Below are positions 18,553 to 27,172 of a stretch of 46,256 nucleotides of DNA, one piece after another; position 1 is the stretch's first letter; each line of letters starts with the position of its first letter. Made by a program: the position numbers and the translations under genes. The DNA lies in assembly GCA_050692055.1 (NCBI GenBank), contig JBOGTC010000037.1, forward strand, positions 1-46,256. Direction: 5' to 3'. The DNA comes from JBOGTC01 sp050692055. GTDB taxonomy: Bacteria > Chloroflexota > Limnocylindria > QHBO01. Below the pieces are notes generated by a model. That model was not told where the DNA came from. It was given only the letters and a program-made list of their open reading frames with translations, and searched no databases.

Positions 18553-19788
18553 GTGGACCGTGCCGCGCAGATCCGCCGCCTGACATTCATGTTCGCCGAC
18601 GTGGAGGGCAGCACGCGCCTCGCGGAGCGCCATGGGTCGGCTGCCGCCGCGACGTTGAGCGCGTATCACGACATCGTGGCGAAGAGCGCTGATCGCCATG
18701 GAGGTCGCATCTTCGAGCGTATCGGCGACGGCGCCTATGCCAGCTTCGAGAAGGCGACCGCTGCCGTGGCCGCAGCGGACGAGATCCAGGCGGCCATCGG
18801 CTCCGCGGAGTGGGGCAAGGTAGGCCGCGTTCGCGTTCGCCTCTGCGTACTGACCGGCGAGGTCGAGCAGCGGAGCGACCGTTATTTCGGCGCCCCGATG
18901 TATCGCGCCGCGCGGCTCCAGCTGCTGGCGAGGGGTGGCGAGACGCTGCTGGCAGCCGAGACCGTGACGGAGCTCGACGGCTGGCTGCCGCCCGACACGG
19001 TCCTCCGCGATCTCGGGCCGCAGCGCCTGCGTGACGTGATGGAGCCCGAGCATGTCTTTGCGCTGGTGCATACTGCGCGCGCGCAGCCGGCGGCATCAGC
19101 GGCGCAGACACAGCCAACGATGCCGGAGGGGAGCCATACCGTGACCGAGGACGAAGCCCCAATCCGTGTTCTGCTGGTTGACGATCACGCCGTGGTCCGT
19201 CGCGGTCTGCGCGGCTTCCTGGAGCTGATCAAGGACTTTGACGTGGTGGGCGAGGCGGAGAATGGCCGCGAGGCGGTGGCGGCGGCGGATCGCCTGGCGC
19301 CCGACGTCATCCTGATGGACCTTCTCATGCCCGAGATGGGCGGCCTGGAGGCCATCTCTGCCATCAAGGGCACGCACCCCGAGATCGAGATCGTGGCGGT
19401 GACGAGCTTCATCGAGGAGGAGAAGGTCACGTCGGCGCTCGAGGCCGGCGCCAGCGGCTACTTGCTGAAGGATGCCGAGGCGGACGAAGTGGCCCAGGCC
19501 ATCCGCGCCGCCTTTCACGGCGAGGTGCATCTCGATCCGGCCGTGGCCCGCCTGCTCGCGCAGCGCATGCGCAGCCGCAGGGACGAGGAGCCGGTCGAGC
19601 CGTTGACGGCGCGCGAGAAGGAGGTCCTCTCGCAGCTCGCGAAGGGGGCGTCGAACAAGGAGATCGCCTACGAGCTGGGCATCACCGAGCGTACGGCGCG
19701 GACCCACGTGTCGAACATCCTCGGCAAGCTCGGCCTGGCCTCGCGCACCCAGGCTGCGCTCTGGGCGGTGGAGCACAAGCTCGCGTAG
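18553..19788 (+). CDS. Fusion: class III cyclase + NarL-type response regulator
   Basis: 411 aa from GTG 18553. Residues 1-170 are a nucleotidyl cyclase homology domain, with candidate metal residues Asp16 in FADVEGST and Asp59 in RIGDGAYASF. A Pro/Ala/Gln-rich linker (about 171-195) follows. The remainder is a complete NarL/FixJ regulator: receiver with VLLVDDHAVV, phospho-acceptor Asp256 in LMDLLMPEMGG, Thr in VTSF and Lys in YLLKDA. Last is a LuxR-type helix-turn-helix, residues about 352-410 (LTAREKEVLSQLAKG...). The linker also contains GGAGGGGAG followed by an in-frame GTG at 19141. It may act as cyclase-regulated transcription factor, or produce two proteins. Divergent from mgtE. Confidence 0.9.
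   Translation: MDRAAQIRRLTFMFADVEGSTRLAERHGSAAAATLSAYHDIVAKSADRHGGRIFERIGDGAYASFEKATAAVAAADEIQAAIGSAEWGKVGRVRVRLCVLTGEVEQRSDRYFGAPMYRAARLQLLARGGETLLAAETVTELDGWLPPDTVLRDLGPQRLRDVMEPEHVFALVHTARAQPAASAAQTQPTMPEGSHTVTEDEAPIRVLLVDDHAVVRRGLRGFLELIKDFDVVGEAENGREAVAAADRLAPDVILMDLLMPEMGGLEAISAIKGTHPEIEIVAVTSFIEEEKVTSALEAGASGYLLKDAEADEVAQAIRAAFHGEVHLDPAVARLLAQRMRSRRDEEPVEPLTAREKEVLSQLAKGASNKEIAYELGITERTARTHVSNILGKLGLASRTQAALWAVEHKLA
19141..19788 (+). CDS. Possible alternative product: NarL-type response regulator from internal start
   Basis: GTG 19141 lies seven bases after GGAGGGGAG, a far better ribosome binding site than that of the full frame. It begins four residues before the receiver domain. 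The product would be 215 aa, the standard NarL/FixJ length, with Asp60 as the phosphorylated residue. This could be a separate gene whose upstream neighbour has lost its stop codon, or a programmed dual product. The unlinked four-GAF histidine kinase at 21700-24846 is a plausible partner, but that is inference. Confidence 0.5.
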   Translation: MTEDEAPIRVLLVDDHAVVRRGLRGFLELIKDFDVVGEAENGREAVAAADRLAPDVILMDLLMPEMGGLEAISAIKGTHPEIEIVAVTSFIEEEKVTSALEAGASGYLLKDAEADEVAQAIRAAFHGEVHLDPAVARLLAQRMRSRRDEEPVEPLTAREKEVLSQLAKGASNKEIAYELGITERTARTHVSNILGKLGLASRTQAALWAVEHKLA

Positions 19789-19825
19789 CGGAACCGATGC
19801 CGGCCATCGGCCGTCTGGCGGGTGC

Positions 19826-20233
19826 ATGGACCTGGTTCAACGCGTCACCCTGGTACAGGCGGTTGCCGCGCTGCTGGCGGCCTGCGGCGATCCGGGTCCT
19901 GAGTCGAGTGTCGTTCTCGTCCCCGTCCCCACCCAGTCGCCTCCGCCGCTCTTCGGCATCGGCCCGCAGGCATGTCCCGGCGCGCTTCTTGAGGGCATCC
20001 TGGTGCGGCATGACGAGGCCGGCCTCGCCGTGGAGCACGCGGATGGGATCTCGTCAGTCGTCGTCTGGCCGCATGGGTATGTGGCCCGCGACGCCGAGCG
20101 CCGAGAACTGCTCCACCGCAGCGGCCATGTCGTGGCACGTGAAGGCGACCTGATTCGCGCCGGCGGTGGCTTCTTTCCGCCGAACGACGCCTTCCATCCG
20201 TGCGGCGACATCGAAGTCGAGGCGCGGCCCTAG
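19826..20233 (+). CDS. Small predicted lipoprotein
   Basis: 135 aa. Short N-terminus with a hydrophobic run ending in lipobox LAAC (Cys20), so it is probably lipid-anchored outside the cytoplasmic membrane. The mature part has a Pro-rich stretch, then 'CPGALLEGILVRHDEAGLAVEH', VVWPHGYVARD and VVAREGDLIRAGGGFFPP, ending with a second Cys pair (FHPCGD). This pattern recurs in small lipoproteins I recall from Chloroflexota, but I know no function. The overlapping alternative frame at 19797-20153 is Arg/Ser-rich and is rejected. It is 37 bases downstream of the cyclase-regulator fusion and may share its transcript. Confidence 0.75.
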   Translation: MDLVQRVTLVQAVAALLAACGDPGPESSVVLVPVPTQSPPPLFGIGPQACPGALLEGILVRHDEAGLAVEHADGISSVVVWPHGYVARDAERRELLHRSGHVVAREGDLIRAGGGFFPPNDAFHPCGDIEVEARP

Positions 20234-20265
20234 CGCGTGCATTCTCGGCCGCCGCCGGCGGACGG

Positions 20266-20318
20266 CGTTGCATCTGGCGCGCGTTGCGCTGGCGCCCGTT
20301 GCGCTGGCGCCCGTTGCA
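20266..20318. repeat. 15-base tandem repeats flanking structured element A
   Basis: Units at 20266-20281 (variant, 16 bases), 20282-20296 and 20297-20311, the last two identical (CGTTGCGCTGGCGCC). They are followed by CGTTGCAC, which runs into the terminal TTGCA of the 137-base element. Confidence 0.75.
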
Positions 20319-20450
20319 CAGGGTGGAGATAACGGGGAAGAAGTTGCTCTTTGGTACCTCAACTTGGCTGCCTATTGCATGCCATGAGTGCTCCGGGGAA
20401 GAAGACCCGGGAATCGGCCTCTTCTTCACCGGTAGCTCCACCTGGCGCAA
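20314..20450 (-). repeat. 137-base dispersed structured element, copy A
   Basis: Read on the minus strand, this segment aligns without a gap to 30885-31021 on the plus strand, with 91 of 137 identical bases by hand count. Both copies share imperfect terminal arms: here TTGCa-cagg-GTGGAG (20314-20328) with CTCCAC-ctgg-cGCAA (20436-20450). An internal hairpin GAAGAAGA / TCTTCTTC spans 20398-20427. A second hairpin, AAGTTG / CAACTT, spans 20341-20365. Strong pairing with differing sequence in the arms suggests a structural RNA or a MITE/REP-like element. Confidence 0.65.
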
Positions 20451-20466
20451 GCTGCGGCGGCGGCTG

Positions 20467-20494
20467 CCCCAACGGGCCCGCCCCAACGGGCCCG
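20467..20494. repeat. Two perfect 14-base tandem repeats
   Basis: CCCCAACGGGCCCG occurs twice in tandem and a third, diverged unit begins at 20495. It flanks structured element A on the side opposite to the 15-base repeats. Confidence 0.75.
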
Positions 20495-20536
20495 CCCCAA
20501 CCGGTGCCCAACTGACGCTGGCACGCACAAGCGAAA

Positions 20537-20566
20537 CGCCCCGTCCGGGATGAGTCGGACGGGGCG
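20537..20566 (-). terminator. Rho-independent-like terminator of the cupredoxin gene
   Basis: A perfect 11-bp stem (CGCCCCGTCCG / CGGACGGGGCG) with an eight-base loop. It is followed on the minus strand by TTTCGCTT, and lies 20 bases after the cupredoxin stop. Confidence 0.85.
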
Positions 20567-20585
20567 CTTGAACACGAGGACTGAA

Positions 20586-20966
20586 CTACTCGACGATGAC
20601 CGTGCCCGCCATGTCGGGATGCAGGTCGCATCGGAAGAAGTACTCGCCCGGCTCGAGGGCCGGGATCTCGTAGACGATGGTCGAGGTCTCGATCTCTTCA
20701 CCGGCGAAGAGCGCGTCCGAGGCGGACTCGTCGGTGTAGATGGCGACGTTGTGCGGCATCGCCTCCGTGTTGGCGTACGCCAGGGTGAACGCCTCGCCCG
20801 CCGGCACGGTCAGCGTGTCGGTATCGAAGGCCATCGCCGAGCTGGTGATGGTGAGGTCGGCATCGGCCGGGTCGACGTCCGAGGTCGGTGCTCCCGAGGC
20901 CGTCCCGCAGGCGGCCAGGACGGCCACCAGGGCCAGCCCGACGATGCCGAAGCGAATGCGCTGCAT
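20586..20966 (-). CDS. Cupredoxin-domain lipoprotein
   Basis: 126 aa from ATG 20966, with AAGGAG about seven bases upstream. The signal peptide ends in lipobox LAAC (Cys20), so it is a membrane-anchored extracellular protein. The mature domain (about 35-126) is a plastocyanin/azurin-type cupredoxin. The copper ligands are His in AMPHNVAIY and Cys-x2-His-x2-Met in FRCDLHPDM near the C-terminus. It probably carries electrons or binds copper in a respiratory chain. The membrane protein gene just upstream (68 bases) is probably in the same transcript. Confidence 0.92.
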   Translation of the reverse strand: MQRIRFGIVGLALVAVLAACGTASGAPTSDVDPADADLTITSSAMAFDTDTLTVPAGEAFTLAYANTEAMPHNVAIYTDESASDALFAGEEIETSTIVYEIPALEPGEYFFRCDLHPDMAGTVIVE

Positions 20967-21034
20967 GTGTGCTCCTTGTAGATGAAGAGCCGATGGGCCG
21001 GCGTGCGGCCCATCGGCATCGGTCTGTTCGGCGC

Positions 21035-21484
21035 TCAGCCGGCTTCCGGTCGGAAGCGGGAGGGCAGGACCGGCGCGACCGAGGCGAGCGCGGTGCGGAC
21101 CATCCCGACCGGGCTGCCGAAGACGCGGACCATGTCGATCACGAGGAGGGCGATGATCCCGACCTCGATGCCCTTCGTGATCCAGCCGAGCGTGAAGTAG
21201 GGGCCCATGACCAGGTAGCCGGCGATGGTCATCGCTGTGAAGCCGGCCAGCGCCAGGCGCGGCAACCAGCTGAAGCGGTGGACGATTGGGGCCGGAACCG
21301 CGGCCGCCACCACCATCAGCATGGCGAGGCCGGCGAATCCCGCCGCGTTCAGCAGGAACAGGATTCCCAAGAACGACGAGGTGCCACCCAGGGTGAGGTG
21401 GATGTACGCCGTCCCGAGCGTGAGTCCCACGATGGCGGCGGTGAGCAGCGCGCCGGCTGGGCGGCTGCGGAGCAGGTTTGTCAC
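21035..21484 (-). CDS. Small membrane protein, four predicted helices
   Basis: 149 aa from GTG 21484, chosen because GGAGG lies eight bases upstream and because the frame before it reads as low-complexity Arg/Pro sequence. Predicted helices: GALLTAAIVGLTLGTAYIHL, LGILFLLNAAGFAGLAMLMV, LALAGFTAMTIAGYLVMG and GIEVGIIALLVIDMVRVFG. No family recognised. Its position directly upstream of the cupredoxin suggests a shared role in copper or electron transport, which is inference. Confidence 0.8.
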   Translation of the reverse strand: MTNLLRSRPAGALLTAAIVGLTLGTAYIHLTLGGTSSFLGILFLLNAAGFAGLAMLMVVAAAVPAPIVHRFSWLPRLALAGFTAMTIAGYLVMGPYFTLGWITKGIEVGIIALLVIDMVRVFGSPVGMVRTALASVAPVLPSRFRPEAG

Positions 21485-21699
21485 GGCAGTGACCTCCGGT
21501 TCGTTGCTCGACGCCGTACATCGGCGCCGGTTTCGACGGGGCCAGTGTCCGGTCCAGGGTGGGTGCCGCGAATCGGGCAAGAGGGTGACGTCCGGGGGCG
21601 ACATGTGCGGCGGGCCGGGGTGGGCCGGATGACGTAGGCCTCCTCGGCCGCTCGTCGATTCGGGCGCGCGCGAGCGATGGCGTATCCTCGCGCTCACCG

Positions 21700-24600
21700 A
21701 TGCCCGATGCCGCCGAGCCGAGCCCGTCACGCGACGACCTTGGCCTTCTCCAGCACGCCGTGGAGGAGGCCGCGCGACTGCTCGATGCGGACGGCGCCAT
21801 GGTCTACCTCGTCGACGAGCGCCGTGAGCTGCTGCGCTTCGCCGTGGACGCGGGCGTTCGCAACGCGGAGGCTCGGCAGCTCATCCGCGACCTGACCCTT
21901 CCCATCGGCACGGGCCTGTTCGGGACGGCGGCCGCGCGCGGCGAGGTCGTGGTCACCGGCGATTATCGCCGTGACCGAAGCTTTCGACACTCGCCGGTCG
22001 CGGACCGCATCGTGGCCATCGCCAACATGCGTTCGTTCGCTGTCGCGCCGCTGATTGCCGAAGGGGAAGTGCTCGGCGGCCTGGGATCGTTCACCTCGCG
22101 CATCGACGATTTCGACGATGCCAAGCTGGGGCTCCTGCGCGCCCTCGCCGATCACGCGGCAGCGGCCATCTGGAATCGCCGCCTGATCGAGCGTCTCGAC
22201 CGTTCGCAGGCCGAGCTGGCACATCGCGTCGAGGCGCAGCGGACGCTCGCCGGCATGGCCGCGCAGCTGAGCACGATCCGCGATCCGTCAACGGCGCTCA
22301 AGCAGACGCTCGAAGATGCCGTCCGGCTGCTGAACGGCGACGGAGGGCAGATCGGCCTGGTCACGCCCGACGAGGAGGGCGCCATGCGTTGGGGAGACGG
22401 GCACTCGCTCGTCCGCGGCAAGCTGACGCCTTTCACGAAAGAGGACCGCACGCCGGTCACCGAGGGCGTCTCGGGCAGAGTGGTGCAGCAGCGCCAGACG
22501 AGCTGGACTTATGACTACGTTGCCGATGACTCCTTCGCGCACGCGCCGGCGTCCGACCAGATCGCGCGTGACCTGAACATCCGAGCCGTGATCGCCGCGC
22601 CGCTGATCGGCGAGGACGGCCCCATCGGCGCCATCGGCGTTTACGCGGAGCGTCCCGGCGCCTTCGATGCCGATGACGGCGAGCTGATCACCCTCCTCGC
22701 CGACCAGGCGGCCGGCATCCTCACCAACTCGCGCCTGTATCGTGAGACGCAGACGTTCGCCGAGCAGCTGGAGCGCCGGGTCGAGGCCCAGCGCGCGCTG
22801 GCCGAGATCGCCGCCGAGATCACCTCGTTGCGTGATCCGTCCGCCATCCTGAGGCGGACCGTGGCCGAGGCCAAGCGCCTGCTGGGCGCCGAGCACGTGG
22901 TGATCCATCAGGTTCGCGCCGGCACGCGCGAGCTGGCCGATTACAGCGAGCATTTCGGCGCAGGCACCGACACGCCGCCCGTCGACGAGATCACCGTCAG
23001 CATCGGGCAGGGAGTCGCCGGGCGCGCCGTGAGCGAGCGCCGCGTCGTCTGGACGGGCGACTACTTGGCCGACGACTCGTTCGCGCACACGCCGAAGGCG
23101 GATGCGTGGATCACCCGCTACGGCTACCGCTCGCAGATGGCGGCGCCGCTGATCGGCGAGTCGGGCGCGCTGGGCGACATCAGCGCCTACTCGAGCCGCC
23201 CGGATGCCTTCGACACCAACGACGCGGAGCTGCTCGGCACGCTGGCCGCGCAGGCCGCCATCGTGCTCTCCAACGCGAGCCTGTACGCATTGCTGCAGCG
23301 CCGCCTCGAGGCGCAGCGCACGCTCGGCGCCATCGCGGCGCAGATCACCGCCCTGCGCGAGCCGGGAGATGTGCTGCAGCGCACGCTCGACGAAGCCGTC
23401 CGCCTTCTCGATGCCGACGGCGGCCGGATCGAGCTCGTGGAGCGCGGCGGCCTGCACTGGGCGTTCGGCCATTCCGCCATCGATCTGCCCATCGAGCGCG
23501 ACGAGGAGGTGGATCCGGTCGAGCTCAACGAGGGCGTCTCCGGTCGGGCCGTGATCGAGCGCCGGGTGGTTCGAACCGGTGATTACCTGGCCGACACCTC
23601 CTTCCATCACGCAGAGGCTCCCGACCGCTACATCCGCGAGCACGGTATCCGATCGGTGATGGCGGCGCCGCTCATCGGCGAGAACGGGGCAATCGGCTCG
23701 CTCACGGTTCATTCCCAGGCGCGCGACGCGTTCGACGACGAAGGGGTCGAGCTGCTCGAGATCCTCGCCGCGCACGCGGCGGTGGCCGTCACGAACGCGC
23801 GGATCAACGACCAGCTGGCCGAGTCGGAGGCTCGCTATCGGTTCCTGGTCGACAACTCGCCGGACATGATCTGGGCCACCGACGTGGACGGCCGCTTCAC
23901 CTTCGTCAGCGACTCGATCGAGTCGCTCACCGGCCATCGCGCGGAGGAGGCGCTCGGCAGGCACTGGAGCGCCCTGACGGTCCCGGAGTTCATCGGCGAG
24001 GTCGAGACGCATTGGGCCGCGATGCGGGCCGATCCGACCACCGGTCACCGCCTGCGCATCGAGATTCCGCACCGCGACGGCGGGCGCGTGCCAGTCGAGA
24101 TCAGCACCACGCCGACGGTGACGGACGGCCGATTCTCCGGCGCCCACGGCTCGGTTCGCGACATCAGCGAGCGCGAGCGTCTCGAAGGCGACTTGCGCGC
24201 GCAGGCCGCTGAGCTGGCGGCAAACCAGGAGCGCGCACACCTGGCACGCGAGCTCCACGACTCGGTTACCCAGGCGCTGTTCAGCATGGGACTCACCATG
24301 CGCAGCCTGGAGCTGCTCATGGTCTCCGACCCGGAGGCGGCACGGGCGAAGCTGACCGAGCTGCGCGAGCTGCAGAAGGACGCCCTGGCGGAGATGCGTA
24401 CGCTGATCTTCGAGCTTCGGCCCGCCAGCCTGGAAACCGATGGGCTGACGCAGGCCATCCGCACCCACGCCGCCGCGGTCCAGGGCAGGACCGGCCTGAA
24501 CGTGACGGTCGACGCCGAACCGATGGATCGGCTGCCGCTTCCGGTGGAGGAGGCGCTGTATCGCATCGGGCAGGAGGCGCTGCACAACGTCGTCAAGCAC

Positions 24601-24846
24601 GCCAACGCAGGACGAGCCGCGATACGCCTTGAGCGCGAGAGCGACCGCGTTCGGCTCACGGTGGAGGACGATGGCGTTGGCTTCGACATAGACGCGGTGC
24701 CGCGCGGCCACATCGGTCTGCTCGGTATGCGCCAGCGAGCGGATCTCATGGGTGGCGAGCTGACGCTACGCACGCAGGCGGGCCGCGGAACGCACCTGGA
24801 GGTCACGGTGCCGGCGACGGTACGAGAGCCCGTATCGGCCGAATGA
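21700..24846 (+). CDS. Histidine kinase with four GAF domains and a PAS domain
   Basis: 1,048 aa, soluble; no membrane helix seen. Four GAF domains in series (about residues 10-165, 200-345, 380-525, 545-700). Each ends with a related 'AAPLIGE.G..G....' strand, and short coiled segments (RVEAQRTLAGMAAQ-type) separate them. This repeat structure suggests internal duplication. A PAS domain (about 705-825) follows. The kinase core is HisKA_3 (NarX/DesK type) with His853 in ARELHDSVTQ, then HATPase with EALHNVVKHANA, DDGVGFD and GLLGMRQRA. Such kinases usually pair with NarL-type regulators. Candidates here are the stand-alone receiver just downstream and the fused regulator at 18553-19788. Confidence 0.95.
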   Translation: MPDAAEPSPSRDDLGLLQHAVEEAARLLDADGAMVYLVDERRELLRFAVDAGVRNAEARQLIRDLTLPIGTGLFGTAAARGEVVVTGDYRRDRSFRHSPVADRIVAIANMRSFAVAPLIAEGEVLGGLGSFTSRIDDFDDAKLGLLRALADHAAAAIWNRRLIERLDRSQAELAHRVEAQRTLAGMAAQLSTIRDPSTALKQTLEDAVRLLNGDGGQIGLVTPDEEGAMRWGDGHSLVRGKLTPFTKEDRTPVTEGVSGRVVQQRQTSWTYDYVADDSFAHAPASDQIARDLNIRAVIAAPLIGEDGPIGAIGVYAERPGAFDADDGELITLLADQAAGILTNSRLYRETQTFAEQLERRVEAQRALAEIAAEITSLRDPSAILRRTVAEAKRLLGAEHVVIHQVRAGTRELADYSEHFGAGTDTPPVDEITVSIGQGVAGRAVSERRVVWTGDYLADDSFAHTPKADAWITRYGYRSQMAAPLIGESGALGDISAYSSRPDAFDTNDAELLGTLAAQAAIVLSNASLYALLQRRLEAQRTLGAIAAQITALREPGDVLQRTLDEAVRLLDADGGRIELVERGGLHWAFGHSAIDLPIERDEEVDPVELNEGVSGRAVIERRVVRTGDYLADTSFHHAEAPDRYIREHGIRSVMAAPLIGENGAIGSLTVHSQARDAFDDEGVELLEILAAHAAVAVTNARINDQLAESEARYRFLVDNSPDMIWATDVDGRFTFVSDSIESLTGHRAEEALGRHWSALTVPEFIGEVETHWAAMRADPTTGHRLRIEIPHRDGGRVPVEISTTPTVTDGRFSGAHGSVRDISERERLEGDLRAQAAELAANQERAHLARELHDSVTQALFSMGLTMRSLELLMVSDPEAARAKLTELRELQKDALAEMRTLIFELRPASLETDGLTQAIRTHAAAVQGRTGLNVTVDAEPMDRLPLPVEEALYRIGQEALHNVVKHANAGRAAIRLERESDRVRLTVEDDGVGFDIDAVPRGHIGLLGMRQRADLMGGELTLRTQAGRGTHLEVTVPATVREPVSAE

Positions 24847-25313
24847 CGTAGGCCGTTCAGGGCGCTCTGTCCAATGGACCGATGACAGCCCACCCGCCTA
24901 CGCTCCGGCCATGTCCGCCGCCCAGCCCGAGTCAGGCGATGCCCATCGTCCGCGGGTGGTCGTGGTGGACCCGGACCGGCGCGTGAGCCGCAGCCTGGCG
25001 GAGCTGCTCGAGGTGACGCGCGGGGTCGAGATCGTGGGCCGGGCGGGCGGCGTGCGGGATGCCCTCGAGATCGTCGAGCGCGAGCGGCCGGATGTCGTCG
25101 TCCTCGACCCGCGTCTGCCGGACGTTCAGGATGGCTCGGCGCTGATCAGCAGTATCGCCCTGCGCAGGCCGGAGGTTCGCATCGTCCTGACCGGGTGGAG
25201 CGACGCGCGTGAGCAGCCCAGCATCGCCGCTCGCGCCACCACATGGGTGAGCAAGTCGGCCACGCCGGAGGAGTTCGTGGCGGCGGTGGTGCTCGCCTGC
25301 TGCGCGCCGCCGA

Positions 25314-26375
<1,062 letters not shown>

Positions 26376-26410
26376 GAGATCGAGTATAGGGTCGCCTATC
26401 CTCTTCCCCG

Positions 26411-27172
26411 ATGAGCTGGATCCGATCGGGCTCCACCATGCTGTCCGCCGCCCTGCTGGTCGTGGTGAACGCCATCCCGCTCGTTGGCGTGCTGCTCTGG
26501 GACTGGTCCCTCCTGCTCATCCTGGTGCTCTACTGGATCGAGTCCGGGATCATCGGCGTCCTGAACGTCTTCAAGATGGCCTTCGCGCGCGCCCCGGAGC
26601 CGGAGCAGCCGCCGGGCGCCGAGGCCGAAGGCGGCCTGCGCCTGACCTTCCGCATGAACGGCGCGGCGCAAGAGGCGTCGCGCTTCGTGCTCATCCCGTT
26701 CTTCATCATGCACTACGGCATCTTCTGGGTGGTGCACGGCGTCTTCGTCTTCGCCTTGGCCGTCTTCGCCGGGCTGGGGACCGCCGCGCTCGACCCGGAC
26801 GGGCCGAGCTCAGGACCGATGGACCCCGGACGCCTCGACACCGGCGTGATGCTGACCGCCGCCACCGGCCTGGCGGCAAGCCACCTGGTCAGCTTCCTCG
26901 TGAACTACCTGGGCCGCCGCGAGTACCTGCGCGCCACGCCGGGGGGCCAGATGATGACCGTCTACGGTCGCGTGGTGATTCTGCACCTGACGATCCTCGG
27001 CGGCGGGGCGCTCATCGGCAGGTTTGGGACGCCGGTCGCCGCGCTGGTCGTGCTCGTGGTCCTGAAGACGGCACTTGACCTGTCCCTCCACATCCGCGAG
27101 CACCGGCGCGCCCAGATCGCCGCGTCCGCTCCAAGCGGTCGGTCCGCGCCTGCGGAACCTAGCGCCCGGTGA
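26411..27172 (+). CDS. DUF6498-like membrane protein
   Basis: 253 aa with about six predicted membrane helices (for example SAALLVVVNAIPLVGVLL, LLILVLYWIESGIIGVLNV, FVLIPFFIMHYGIFWVVHG, VVILHLTILGGGALIG). The pattern 'WIESGIIGVLNVFKM' and 'FFIMHYGIFW' resembles the uncharacterised family DUF6498. Function unknown. The last 14 bases overlap the end of kgd, which is transcribed toward it, so mutual antisense interference is possible. Confidence 0.8.
   Translation: MSWIRSGSTMLSAALLVVVNAIPLVGVLLWDWSLLLILVLYWIESGIIGVLNVFKMAFARAPEPEQPPGAEAEGGLRLTFRMNGAAQEASRFVLIPFFIMHYGIFWVVHGVFVFALAVFAGLGTAALDPDGPSSGPMDPGRLDTGVMLTAATGLAASHLVSFLVNYLGRREYLRATPGGQMMTVYGRVVILHLTILGGGALIGRFGTPVAALVVLVVLKTALDLSLHIREHRRAQIAASAPSGRSAPAEPSAR

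Larger units (their letters stand above)
20234..20585. other. 352-base intergenic stretch with structured element and tandem repeats
   Basis: No gene is supported here. It holds a 15-base tandem array (20266-20318), a 137-base structured element (20314-20450), a 14-base tandem array (20467-20494) and a terminator for the cupredoxin gene (20537-20566). Confidence 0.7.

Noticed and set aside
17121..18692. Plus-strand open frame of 523 codons across tag/mgtE
   Set aside because: Antisense to mgtE; Asp/Arg/Gly-rich with no membrane or enzymatic pattern.
19797..20153. Alternative frame for the small lipoprotein region
   Set aside because: Arg/Ser-rich; the frame at 19826-20233 has a lipobox and balanced composition instead.
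22288..24711. Minus-strand open frame of 807 codons opposite the histidine kinase
   Set aside because: No recognisable domain and the opposite strand has four GAFs, PAS and kinase motifs.
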